A DNA stretch of 8,102 nucleotides from an uncultured archaeon (GCA_938073845.1 CALJEO010000025.1:1-8102), one strand, 5' to 3'; positions 1 to 5,573 are shown, counted from the stretch's first letter. Notes: a model not told the origin generated them from the letters alone. Numbers and translations: made by a program.

Positions 1-443
1 TTGAGGCAAAGATAGAGAACACGAGAGTGGATCTGGAGGCTAAAATTGAGGGTACGAGGAGGGATCTGGAGGCTAGGATGAGTGGTCTTGAGAGTAGGAT
101 GTCACTCCTTGAGAATAGGATGGGCGGTCTTGAGAAGAGAATTGAGGAAATGGGAGCAGGTATGGAGCAGGTAAGAAGAGATCTTGGTTCCCTCATAGAA
201 AGAACGGATGCGCTTGAGAGGAGGATTGGGGAGTTTTGGGGAATAATGGAGCAAATGAGGGACGGGATGTCACTCCTTGAGAAGAGGTTCGAGAGAGTGG
301 AGGCGAAGGTAGATATACTTGAGAGGAGGATCGAGAGAGTGGAGGTAGGCATAGACCAGATAAGGAGCGATCTTGGCTCCCTTAGGGATAACGTGATAAA
401 TGTGCTCGTTGCAGAACTGAAGAGGAGGATGGAAATGGAGTGA
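1..443 (+). CDS. Coiled-coil repeat protein, 5'-truncated by the window edge
   Basis: The frame is open back to base 3 with no start codon before the GTG at 27, and the repeat pattern already runs from base 3 (EAKIENTRVDL, EAKIEGTRRDL, EARMSGLESRM), so the true start is probably outside the window and GTG 27 is unlikely to be the start. About 146 residues are visible. They are highly charged (Glu, Arg, Lys) with Leu, Ile, Met or Val at regular spacing. Eleven-residue units come first, followed by mixed 7-, 10- and 11-residue units (MEQVRRDLGSL and IDQIRSDLGSL are near copies). This points to a long parallel coiled coil. There is no signal peptide, membrane segment or enzymatic motif in the visible part. 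The chain ends in a short, less regular helix (DNVINVLVAELKRRMEME). The function cannot be told; the upstream domain would decide it. The stop is TGA at 441-443. Confidence 0.75.
   Translation, partial: EAKIENTRVDLEAKIEGTRRDLEARMSGLESRMSLLENRMGGLEKRIEEMGAGMEQVRRDLGSLIERTDALERRIGEFWGIMEQMRDGMSLLEKRFERVEAKVDILERRIERVEVGIDQIRSDLGSLRDNVINVLVAELKRRMEME
3..101 (+). repeat. Tandem 33-bp coding repeat (hendecad units)
   Basis: Three consecutive 33-base units start at 3, 36 and 69. GATCTGGAGGCTA occurs at 30-42 and again at 63-75, exactly 33 bases apart. Each unit encodes 11 residues beginning Glu-Ala-Lys/Arg. The third unit is more diverged. The array probably continues to the left of the window. 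Confidence 0.7.
98..345 (+). repeat. Dispersed direct repeats inside the coiled-coil gene
   Basis: GATGTCACTCCTTGAGAA is present identically at 98-115 and 266-283, 168 bases (56 codons, eight heptads) apart. TCGAGAGAGTGGAGG is present at 289-303 and 331-345, 42 bases (two heptads) apart. A third pair, GATCTTGG(T/C)TCCCT at 180-193 and 369-382, is 189 bases apart. All offsets are multiples of three, so the reading frame and coil register are kept. This indicates growth by internal duplication. Confidence 0.65.
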
Positions 444-472
444 GATCTCAGCAACATCTTGCGTTAACGCAA
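441..472. promoter_or_regulatory. Two perfect palindromes after the coiled-coil gene
   Basis: TGAGATCTCA (441-450, including the stop codon) and TTGCGTTAACGCAA (459-472) are both perfect palindromes. Their centres lie 20 bases apart, close to two helical turns. The second could extend to ATCTT...AAGAT with one bulged base. They could be a binding site for a dimeric protein or weak hairpins at the transcript end. The regulator and target are unknown. Confidence 0.35.
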
Positions 473-647
473 AGATTTCAGCGTATGAGTTCCATCTCAT
501 GACCTATTTATGGAATCACGGACTGAGGCTGCCTAGCCTCAAGGCCTCATCTACGGCTTGAATATTCCATCGCTCTGTCCCCCCACGACCCCTGCCCAGG
601 TGTGCTCAGGCCCGCATTCAGGGGTGCGATTCTCCCCGTACTTACTC
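444..647. other. Intergenic spacer with stem-loop potential, no gene seen
   Basis: No open frame with a plausible start and no tRNA-like pattern is visible. Besides the palindromes at its left end, it contains a 7-bp stem with a 4-base loop at 524-541 (TGAGGCT / AGCCTCA, loop GCCT). It also has a longer-range inverted repeat, ACCCCTG at 588-594 and CAGGGGT at 619-625. A TATA-like stretch, CTATTTAT, lies near 503-510. The spacer might encode a small RNA or just be a leader, but nothing identifies it. Confidence 0.4.
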
Positions 648-655
648 ATTAAATT
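648..655 (+). promoter_or_regulatory. TATA-like box of the dehydroquinate synthase gene
   Basis: ATTAAATT is centred about 26 bases before the ATG at 677, the spacing expected when an archaeal transcript starts at its own start codon. It supports a leaderless mRNA and the choice of ATG 677 over the preceding TTG. Confidence 0.55.
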
Positions 656-676
656 GAGCTTACAAGCTGACACTTG

Positions 677-1684
677 ATGCTGCCGAGCAAGGAGCTGATG
701 TTGTTAGCTGATTCCTCACCTGATTCCGTGATTGAGAGGGCCGTGAGGATCGGCATCAAGGTAGTGGCCATTGATAGGGAAACTTACGCTAGGCTAAGGG
801 AATCCCTGGATCCCTCCATGGTAATCAGTGTGAGCGAGTGGCCATCCCGAGGGGAGCTCACACTGTTCAGGATCAAGGGGCCAGAAGACATAGATACGAT
901 GAGGAGGGATCTTCAGGACTCTAAGATCCTCATAGACAGCGAGAGCTGGAGGATAATTCCCTTGGAGAACATACTAGCTGCCATAGGTAATGAGAGGGTA
1001 TATGCGATAGCTAACAGCTTGGAGGATGCTAGATCTCTCCTAGGAGTGCTTGAAGTTGGGGTCAAGGGCGTGGTCGTCCCTATCAAGGATCTATCTCAGC
1101 TAGAAGCCTTAGTCAGGCTATCGGAGGAGACCACTCCCCTCCCCCTGAGGCCAGCCAGGGTCACTGAGGTCAAGCAGATAGGACTGGGGGCTAGGGTATG
1201 CGTCGATACGACATCTATGCTCTCGAAGGGAGAGGGCCTGCTGGTGGGTGGCTCAGCCTCATTCCTCCTCCTGGTCCACAGTGAGAACATAGAATCGCCC
1301 TTCACTGCACCAAGGGAGTTCAGGGTCAACGCGGGGGCCGTCTCAAACTACACCCTAGCTCCGGGCGGGAGGACCCTCTACCTCTCCGAGGTGAGGTCGG
1401 GGAGCGAGGTCTTAGCCGTTTCGAGGGAAGGGAGGAGGAGGGTGGTCAGCGTAGGTAGGGCTAAGATCGAGAGGAGACCCCTGGTCCTTGTGAGGGCCTC
1501 TAACGATGGGGAGGAGGGATGGGCCATCCTCCAGCTGGCTGAGACAATCCCCCTGGTGAGTCCGGATGGATCGACGATAGCTGTTACCGAGCTCAAGTCA
1601 GGAGATAGCGTGTTAGCTTACATCTCACCGAAAAAGGCCAGGCACTTCGGCATGGCCGTAGAGGAGTTCATAGAGGAGAGGTAG
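677..1684 (+). CDS. aroB': 3-dehydroquinate synthase II (archaeal AroB')
   Basis: This enzyme oxidatively deaminates and cyclises 2-amino-3,7-dideoxy-D-threo-hept-6-ulosonate to 3-dehydroquinate with NAD+. It is the archaeal entry to the shikimate pathway and is cytoplasmic. The 335-residue chain is slightly shorter than the roughly 360 residues usual in methanogens. Conserved family blocks are clear: WRIIPLENI (91-99), VCVDTTSML followed by GEGLLVG (174-191), LVHSEN (199-204), FRVNAGAVSNYTLAPGG (215-231), VGRAKIERRPLVLV (259-272) and ARHFGM near the C-terminus (321-326). The N-terminal 90 residues are more diverged. A TTG at 674 also lies in frame, but the TATA spacing favours ATG 677. The usual partner, the aldolase-type synthase that makes the substrate, is not in this window. 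The stop codon directly abuts the stop of the next, oppositely oriented gene. Confidence 0.95.
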   Translation: MLPSKELMLLADSSPDSVIERAVRIGIKVVAIDRETYARLRESLDPSMVISVSEWPSRGELTLFRIKGPEDIDTMRRDLQDSKILIDSESWRIIPLENILAAIGNERVYAIANSLEDARSLLGVLEVGVKGVVVPIKDLSQLEALVRLSEETTPLPLRPARVTEVKQIGLGARVCVDTTSMLSKGEGLLVGGSASFLLLVHSENIESPFTAPREFRVNAGAVSNYTLAPGGRTLYLSEVRSGSEVLAVSREGRRRVVSVGRAKIERRPLVLVRASNDGEEGWAILQLAETIPLVSPDGSTIAVTELKSGDSVLAYISPKKARHFGMAVEEFIEER

Positions 1685-2089
1685 CTAATCCACCTCTATA
1701 CCGAACCTCGGAGCTATCGATCCCAGGAAGTAGTCTATAGCGAAGAGTATTGAGTCGAACTTGGAGGAGAAGGTCTCCTTATTCAGACCACCCACTGGAA
1801 TGGTCGTGCTAGCTCCCAAGTTGCCCTCATCGTCCAGGTGGTACCTCACCTCAGCGAGAGCGTAGTGTGTGTTCAGGAGCGTCTTATAGAACTCCGCATC
1901 CTCCTTGAGCTTCTCCCTATCGAGTATGTTCGTGGTTATCGTTATCCAGTCCTCACCCACGAGGACAGCTACCATATAGCTCCCCTCCCCTATCCTCCAG
2001 AGGGAAGCGAAGTAGCCCTCACCCCTCTGATACTTGACGCCCATCTCATCCAGGTACCTCTCGATCTCACCCATCAACTCGACTGACAA
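1685..2089 (-). CDS. YbjN-like / type III secretion chaperone-fold protein, function unknown
   Basis: A 134-residue soluble acidic protein with no signal peptide. The pattern resembles the YbjN (putative sensory transduction regulator) superfamily: an N-terminal helix ([17 protein letters not shown]), a strand-rich middle ([31 protein letters not shown]), then [32 protein letters not shown] followed by a long C-terminal helix ([13 protein letters not shown]). Members of this superfamily are thought to bind other proteins; no catalytic residues stand out. The assignment is by fold pattern only. The start could be TTG at 2089, about 8 bases after the predicted transcription start, or ATG at 2074; neither has a clear ribosome binding site. 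It faces away from the triphosphatase gene across a shared promoter region and runs stop to stop into the dehydroquinate synthase gene with no gap. Confidence 0.6.
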   Translation of the reverse strand: MSVELMGEIERYLDEMGVKYQRGEGYFASLWRIGEGSYMVAVLVGEDWITITTNILDREKLKEDAEFYKTLLNTHYALAEVRYHLDDEGNLGASTTIPVGGLNKETFSSKFDSILFAIDYFLGSIAPRFGIEVD

Positions 2090-2118
2090 GCGGACACCCG
2101 CTCACCCATCGGTAACTC

Positions 2119-2127
2119 AATAAAAAA
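2119..2127. promoter_or_regulatory. A/T patch likely acting as TATA box in both directions
   Basis: AATAAAAAA is centred about 25 bases before ATG 2147 of the plus-strand triphosphatase, giving a leaderless transcript. On the minus strand the same patch reads TTTTTTATT and would place a start near 2097, eight bases before TTG 2089. It is the only A/T-rich stretch between the two divergent genes. Confidence 0.5.
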
Positions 2128-2146
2128 CAACCACTCCTTGAGCATG

Positions 2147-2671
2147 ATGAAGCTGGTGGTGGCGGTGGGTTCAGCCAACCCGGTCAAGGTGGAGGCCGTT
2201 CGGAGGGCCTTCTCTAGGTTCTGGGAGGCGGAGGTTAGATGGTTAGAGGTGGACAGCGGAGTGCCAGCTGAGCCCTTCGGCATCGCAGCTATAGAGGGAG
2301 CTAAGAATAGGGCAAGGAAGGCCCTAATCGCTCTAAACGCGGACTTCGGCGTCGGTATAGAGGGAGGGATCTTCCACCTATTCGGCAACTATTACTGCGC
2401 TGGCTTCGTTTGGGTGGAGAGGAGGGATGGGGTTTATGGAACTGGAACGAGCGGTTGGTTCGAGTGTCCAGGGAGCCTTTTGCCGGAGCTCCTGAGTGGA
2501 ACCGAGCTCGGTGATCTTATGGCTGGACTGAGCGGAAAAGTTGATATAAAGAGGGAGGAGGGCGCCATAGGGTTCTTCACGAGGGGGGTCGTCAACAGAG
2601 TGGACCTTTACACGCACGGAGTGCTGATGGCCTTGGCTAAGTTCGTTGCAGCCGAGAGATGGCCAGGGTGA
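2147..2671 (+). CDS. yjjX: Inosine/xanthosine triphosphatase (YjjX/DUF84 family)
   Basis: A house-cleaning enzyme that hydrolyses ITP and XTP (dITP/dXTP in some relatives) to the monophosphate and pyrophosphate, keeping deaminated purines out of nucleic acids. From ATG 2147 the chain is 174 residues, typical of the family. Conserved parts are the N-terminal [16 protein letters not shown] (7-22), SGVPAEPFG (37-45), the NRARKAL segment, the GVGIEGGI segment with a Glu at 72 likely to bind Mg2+, and [13 protein letters not shown] (135-147), which closely matches the E. coli YjjX block. In-frame TTG 2138 and ATG 2144 also exist. ATG 2147 fits both the family N-terminus and the TATA spacing. It is the first gene of a two-gene operon: its stop codon sits inside the ribosome binding site of the next gene. 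Confidence 0.9.
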   Translation: MKLVVAVGSANPVKVEAVRRAFSRFWEAEVRWLEVDSGVPAEPFGIAAIEGAKNRARKALIALNADFGVGIEGGIFHLFGNYYCAGFVWVERRDGVYGTGTSGWFECPGSLLPELLSGTELGDLMAGLSGKVDIKREEGAIGFFTRGVVNRVDLYTHGVLMALAKFVAAERWPG

Positions 2672-2673
2672 TC
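2667..2673 (+). promoter_or_regulatory. Ribosome binding site GGTGATC overlapping the upstream stop codon
   Basis: GGTGATC is complementary to the 16S rRNA tail (GATCACC) and contains the TGA of the triphosphatase gene. The GG lies seven bases before TTG 2676. It therefore selects TTG 2676 over the in-frame TTG at 2646 and suggests translational coupling of the two genes. Confidence 0.55.
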
Positions 2674-2675
2674 CC

Positions 2676-3191
2676 TTGCTTCTACTGGCCGTTATGGGTA
2701 GCAGGAAGGAGGTTCTGCTGAAGCCCCTGGTGAGGGCGCTAGCGGGCAGGGGATACAGGGTCGCCACGGTCACTAAGGTCAGGAGGTTGAGGGTTCCTGA
2801 GGAGCTTATGGAGTATGCTGAGGCCGGGGCTAGTATCAGGATGGCTTGCTCAACGGATAGGGTACTGATATCCTCAAACTTCCCCATCGAGGAGCTGGGT
2901 GACCTCGTAAGAGCGTTATCCTGCCTAGCGCCTGTAGAGCCAGATGCCGTGATCCTCTTCGGGTTTGAGGACGAGCTGACTGGGGATGGTAATCTGATGA
3001 AGGTGATAGTCACCTTCAGCTCCTCAGAGGCTAGGCAGCTCATGCAGAGGATATCCCCGCCTGTGATAGGGGCATATTCGGAAAGAGATCCTCTTGAGAT
3101 TGGATTTCCAAGCGTTGGCTCTCTTGTAGAGGCAATCATAGAGGAGGGGATTAGGAGGAGGCTCCTACAACCATCTCCGGGCAAGCTCTAA
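2676..3191 (+). CDS. MobB-like protein lacking the P-loop
   Basis: A 171-residue protein patterned like MobB, the GTP-binding adapter of molybdopterin-guanine dinucleotide synthesis. LLLLAVMGSRKEVLLKPLVR is followed by GRGYRVATVTKV, the place where MobB has its P-loop, second helix and 'GyrV..iKH' strand. YAEAGASIRMACSTDR matches the 'reAGA' block. The EPDAVILFGFED segment matches the Walker B-like 'DLVLVEGFK' strand, and a strand like 'K.iVtf.s.ea..l' follows. However, the usual GxxxxGK[ST] is reduced to GSRKEV (8-13), with no GKT/GKS, so GTP binding is doubtful. The start is TTG 2676, chosen by the GGTGATC site; TTG 2646 would add ten residues and overlap the upstream gene. It lies four bases after the triphosphatase stop, in one operon. 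Its role is unknown: perhaps a scaffold, regulator or repurposed paralogue. The MobB relation rests on motif order only. Confidence 0.6.
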   Translation: MLLLAVMGSRKEVLLKPLVRALAGRGYRVATVTKVRRLRVPEELMEYAEAGASIRMACSTDRVLISSNFPIEELGDLVRALSCLAPVEPDAVILFGFEDELTGDGNLMKVIVTFSSSEARQLMQRISPPVIGAYSERDPLEIGFPSVGSLVEAIIEEGIRRRLLQPSPGKL

Positions 3192-3236
3192 GCACAGCCT
3201 TCAGCAGCCCGATTGTTCCAATGGTAAGCCGTGTCC

Positions 3237-3641
3237 CTACTTCTCTAATTTATCCAAGGAAATCTGCTCAACCATTGGCACATCTGGAGATCTCGGATGA
3301 GCTATCACTCTTCTAGCCGTTGGGTTCACCAAGAGGTCTAGCGTTTCCAGGACCACTTGACCTATGGGAGGCTGAGAGTCCCTCTATAACGTCAAAATTG
3401 CCAACCCTCCCCTTCATCTCTATTCTCAAAGCACCCATAAACTGGTTTCAGCTCCACCCCGTTGTCATCACACCTTACCCTTCTTCTATCAACCACTAAT
3501 CTAAGATCCTCAACGATATCCATTGGAAGAGGGACCGTAGTGGCACCAGCGTCAATTAGAGCCCTCAAGCTCAACCGACCTTTCTGGCTTAAGCGTATTA
3601 GCGAACTTAACCTTCTCTACGACCCTCCCTATACCAATCAC
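3237..3641 (-). pseudogene. Clan AA (retropepsin-like) aspartic protease pseudogene, three frameshifts
   Basis: Read on the minus strand from GTG 3641, four successive frame segments join into one family-like protein. They are GRVVEKVKFANTLKPERSVEL (to about 3570), LRALIDAGATTVPLPMDIVE and onwards (about 3570-3438), GALRIEMKGRVGNFDVIEGL (about 3436-3374), and PPIGQVVLETLDLLVNP, then ARRVIAHPRSPDVPMVEQIS, ending DKLEK and a TAG stop at 3237-3239. Each junction needs one extra base removed (near 3565-3571, in the GGG around 3434-3436, and near 3366-3372), so the outer segments are back in register. The order (ALIDxGA, then 'GQvvLEtLDLlVnP' near the end) is that of archaeal clan AA aspartic proteases of about 130 residues. 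The catalytic D-T/S-G is D-A-G here, another sign of lost activity. A TATA-like box sits upstream. Natural decay is likely; homopolymer sequencing errors are the alternative. Confidence 0.75.
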
Positions 3642-4113
3642 CCTTTTACTTTGAAGACCTTTACACCTTTAAAGCATTCCCACTCCAATGCGGAACGTTG
3701 ACGCCCCGGAGGGAGCGACCTAGGGCGCGGATGCTGTTTAAGATAATCGGGTAGCACACAAAAATAAACCTCCCCCGGGTGAAGGGTCTCTTCGAAGCTC
3801 TTAAGATACGATGTCTTGTTAAGAATTTCCCTGAGAGTGAGCTTCGTCTGGAGATAAATCAGATACCCTTAGGCTACAGTCACCTCCAATTTAAGGGGCA
3901 GGAGCCAGACCTAGATGTGAGCTGAGGTATCGGTCGTGTGGGGCAATTCTGCATAAAGTACACGCGGGGATCCAATTCCTAAAAAGCCCAGTGAATAGGG
4001 GTGTCGATCCTAACTCATCGTCAGGATTAGTGCGCACCCTCTGGCTCAAGATAATGCCTCTCAATGTGCTGGAGAGGGATTGTTACGGGAGATCTCACAG
4101 TTCCCTTGATAAA
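3642..4113. other. Long spacer without a convincing gene
   Basis: About 470 bases with no open frame I can defend. On the plus strand a short frame runs from GTG 3779 to TGA 3923-3925 (48 residues, MKGLFEALKIRCLVKNF...). A second, start-less open frame runs 3895-4119 in another frame; together they could be an old, decayed gene, but neither is recognisable. GC-rich hairpins are possible at 3674-3691 (GCATT / AATGC) and 3702-3727 (CGCCC / GGGCG). No tRNA, SRP RNA or RNase P RNA pattern could be completed. Confidence 0.4.
3666..3675 (-). promoter_or_regulatory. TATA-like box before the protease pseudogene
   Basis: On the minus strand this reads GCTTTAAAGG, centred about 30 bases before GTG 3641. 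It is consistent with a formerly functional near-leaderless promoter. Confidence 0.35.
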
Positions 4114-4121
4114 GCTTAATA
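4114..4121 (+). promoter_or_regulatory. TATA-like box before the 106-residue gene
   Basis: GCTTAATA lies about 32 bases before ATG 4150, which gives a predicted leader of only a few bases. Confidence 0.4.
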
Positions 4122-4149
4122 CCTGAGGCTGTACACTAACCTGATAGCG

Positions 4150-4470
4150 ATGCTCACACTCAACTTGGAAGTGACTGAAGTCAGGAAGATGCAGTCCGGC
4201 GTGCTGCTCTCCTTGAGCAGACCAAGCGGTATAGAGGAGATCCCTCCCCCCGAGAGCGAGGAGGAAGCGATGATGTTTCAGGTGATGAGGGCTATGGAGA
4301 AGTACATGAGGCTCCCCATTCCGGTATCTCAACCTTCTTTGCCCACTGTCAACATCTTGCTGAGCGATGAGGAGTACGAGAGGATAGGAAGGCCTACTGT
4401 GGGGGACGGCTTGAAGCTGGTCATATCGAGGGAGGGGGCCGAGAGGTTCAGGGTCAGCGTGGATTACTGA
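4150..4470 (+). CDS. Small conserved-looking archaeal protein, function unknown
   Basis: A 106-residue soluble, mildly acidic protein. It starts with a strand pattern (MLTLNLEVTEVRKMQSGVLLSLSRP), continues with an acidic, Met-rich helix (PESEEEAMMFQVMRAMEKYMR), and ends with LSDEEYERIGRPTVGDGLKL and a final strand (ERFRVSVDY). There is no signal peptide, membrane helix, metal ligand cluster or nucleotide-binding motif. The 'eeYeriGrPtvGd' stretch looks like a conserved signature. From memory only, it faintly recalls arcadin-1, a small protein encoded with crenactin in some archaea, but no actin-like gene is in this window and I would not assign it. It has its own near-leaderless promoter and is followed after 33 bases by another small gene with its own promoter. 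Confidence 0.7.
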   Translation: MLTLNLEVTEVRKMQSGVLLSLSRPSGIEEIPPPESEEEAMMFQVMRAMEKYMRLPIPVSQPSLPTVNILLSDEEYERIGRPTVGDGLKLVISREGAERFRVSVDY

Positions 4471-4474
4471 ACCC

Positions 4475-4482
4475 TTTATTAA
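4475..4482 (+). promoter_or_regulatory. TATA-like box of the 98-residue gene
   Basis: TTTATTAA lies in the 33-base gap between the two small genes, centred about 25-26 bases before ATG 4504. This predicts a leaderless transcript independent of the gene before it. Confidence 0.6.
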
Positions 4483-4503
4483 CTCTCGCGGTAGGTTCAC
4501 TGG

Positions 4504-4800
4504 ATGTCACTGGAGGAGGCCATAACGGTCAGCAAGAGAGGGAAGAGGGAGCTGAGGACCCTGGTTTCCAGGGGGAGGTTCGCCCTAATAGAGTACAGGG
4601 ATCCTGTCACTAAGGAGAGGAGCGAAGATAAGTACAAGCTCGTGCTCCTACATGATGACGGGAGCCTTCAGGAGTTATTCGTGATACCCACCAAGACTGA
4701 GGGAAGAAGTATGTTATTGGAGCCTAGGGAGAAGAAAGGTAAGGAGCTCAAGGTGTGGAACCCAGCGACCGGGGAGGTCGAGGACATGTTCCCCGAGTAG
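4504..4800 (+). CDS. Small hypothetical protein, function unknown
   Basis: A 98-residue, very charged protein (MSLEEAITVSKRGKRELRTL...GEVEDMFPE) with alternating strand-like stretches: RFALIEYRDP, YKLVLLHDDGSLQELFVIP and RSMLLEPREKKGKELKVWNP. The pattern suggests a small all-beta or alpha-plus-beta cytoplasmic protein. No known domain, cysteine pair or catalytic motif is apparent. The ATG start is well supported by the TATA-like box 25-26 bases upstream. The codon style matches the neighbours, with frequent AGG and GAG. It ends two bases from the stop of the convergent CBS-domain gene, leaving no space for a conventional terminator. Confidence 0.7.
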   Translation: MSLEEAITVSKRGKRELRTLVSRGRFALIEYRDPVTKERSEDKYKLVLLHDDGSLQELFVIPTKTEGRSMLLEPREKKGKELKVWNPATGEVEDMFPE

Positions 4801-4802
4801 GA

Positions 4803-5237
4803 TCAGACCTGGCCCGTCATGAGATGCATCAGCATCATGACCGCATCGAGCACATCTCTAGTAGCTATCACACCAACCGGCTTGTTATCCTTATCCACAA
4901 CAGGGAGGTGCTTCACGTCGGCGTCCCTCATCTTCCTCAGAGCTTCCGTTATCGGATCGCCAGGGGATATCGTTATTGGGTTCTCCGTCATCAGCATGTG
5001 TATCGGTATTCCCTTACCAACCTTACCGTTGGCAGCAGCGAACCTGAGGTCCCTATCCGTGAAGATCCCTACCAGCTTTCCATTATTATCGACAACTAAT
5101 ATGCTACTTATCCTCTTTTCATCCATTATTTTTGCAGCTTCTTCTACAGGAATGTCCATTTTTACCGTTATGGCTGGAGATGTCATCACGTCCTCAACCC
5201 TCAGGGGTAACTCGCGCTTCCTCCTCAGGAGGGGCAT
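4803..5237 (-). CDS. Two-CBS-domain protein
   Basis: A 144-residue protein with two CBS motifs, the Bateman pair that usually binds adenine nucleotides or S-adenosylmethionine and acts as a sensor. CBS1 covers about residues 14-66 (VEDVMTSPAITVKMDIPVEE ... SILVVDNNGKLVGIFTDRDL). CBS2 covers about 80-133 (MLMTENPITISPGDPITEAL ... HLPVVDKDNKPVGVIATRDV). Both end in the G-h-x-T-x-[RD]-D pattern that contacts ribose and phosphate. A basic leader (MPLLRRKREL) precedes them, and there is no fused effector domain, so it may regulate a partner encoded elsewhere. The start ATG 5237 is preceded by an AGGTGAT ribosome binding site and an A/T-rich promoter. The ligand cannot be read from the sequence. 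Confidence 0.92.
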   Translation of the reverse strand: MPLLRRKRELPLRVEDVMTSPAITVKMDIPVEEAAKIMDEKRISSILVVDNNGKLVGIFTDRDLRFAAANGKVGKGIPIHMLMTENPITISPGDPITEALRKMRDADVKHLPVVDKDNKPVGVIATRDVLDAVMMLMHLMTGQV

Positions 5238-5240
5238 GGT

Positions 5241-5279
5241 ATCACCTACTATGCGATCAGCCTGAATATTTTAATAATT
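5241..5279 (-). promoter_or_regulatory. Promoter and ribosome binding site of the CBS-domain gene
   Basis: On the minus strand the A/T-rich AATTATTAAAATATT (5279-5265) is a TATA-like region. AGGTGAT (5247-5241), matching the 16S tail, lies three bases before ATG 5237. Unlike several neighbours, this transcript therefore seems to carry a short leader with a ribosome binding site. Confidence 0.5.
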
Positions 5280-5540
5280 ACCGTACACGTGGGATCTCAG
5301 CAATTAGCGTGATGCCTGCGAGACCCCTTTATGGGTTACCTAGTCATACGGACTCGAGTAGCTATCGGGTTTCCAGCCCCTAGCTCATCGGATCCCCATG
5401 AACCTACTCCCGTCGGGATGAGCACATCCTCTTATCATCTCCGAGGGGCCAGGGATGGGGAGATCCTCATCCAAAGCTCCCTTAGGGGACTCACCATCCC
5501 AAATACGGATACCCTACTTCATTAGATCTCATTCCGATCA
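5280..5540. other. Spacer between the divergent CBS and nikR genes, no gene seen
   Basis: About 260 bases separate the two promoters. A plus-strand open frame at 5331-5525 exists but has no promoter, no ribosome binding site and low-complexity content (Ser, Pro, Thr), so I do not call it. Short inverted repeats such as ATCTCC...GGAGAT near 5437-5463 are too weak to interpret. No RNA gene could be completed. Confidence 0.4.
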
Positions 5541-5550
5541 ATTTTAAATC
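5541..5550 (+). promoter_or_regulatory. TATA-like box of nikR
   Basis: ATTTTAAATC is centred about 28 bases before ATG 5574, which predicts a leader of zero to three bases. No clear dyad operator typical of E. coli NikR (GTATGA-N16-TCATAC) is present around it. Confidence 0.55.
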
Positions 5551-5573
5551 TCTCCACGCATCTGAGACCGCTG

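Noticed and set aside
483..500. GTATGA near 483-488 and TCATAC at 5344-5349 as NikR operator half-sites
   Set aside because: Neither has a second half-site at the 16-base spacing of the E. coli operator. Single hexamers are expected by chance in 8 kb, and archaeal NikR sites need not match.
2378..3184. 268-codon open frame on the minus strand
   Set aside because: It lies antisense to the triphosphatase and MobB-like genes. Its composition (Ser, Pro, Leu) is a shadow of their codon bias, and it matches nothing.
3695..3760. Similarity to SRP RNA helix 8 (CCGGAGGGAGCGACC, then GGGTAGC downstream)
   Set aside because: The conserved GGAA loop and AGCAGCC side are altered, the 5' strand does not pair well, and a roughly 300-base archaeal SRP RNA would have to run through the protease pseudogene on the left.
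4027..4500. 157-codon open frame on the minus strand
   Set aside because: It is antisense to the 4150-4470 gene, rich in His, Pro and Gln unlike local proteins, and has no promoter or ribosome binding site.
5293..5303. GATCTCAGCAA shared by the spacers at 444-454 and 5293-5303
   Set aside because: Several exact 11-base repeats are expected by chance in a window of this size, and the flanks do not match.
5362..5391. Minus-strand stretch resembling a hammerhead ribozyme core (CGATGAG ... GGAAAC)
   Set aside because: The invariant CUGAUGA reads CCGAUGA, stem II has only about three pairs, and no partner strands for the other two stems or a cleavage site could be found.
5331..5525. 64-codon plus-strand open frame between the CBS and nikR genes
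   Set aside because: It has no ribosome binding site or promoter at leaderless distance and shows low-complexity composition, so it is most likely chance.
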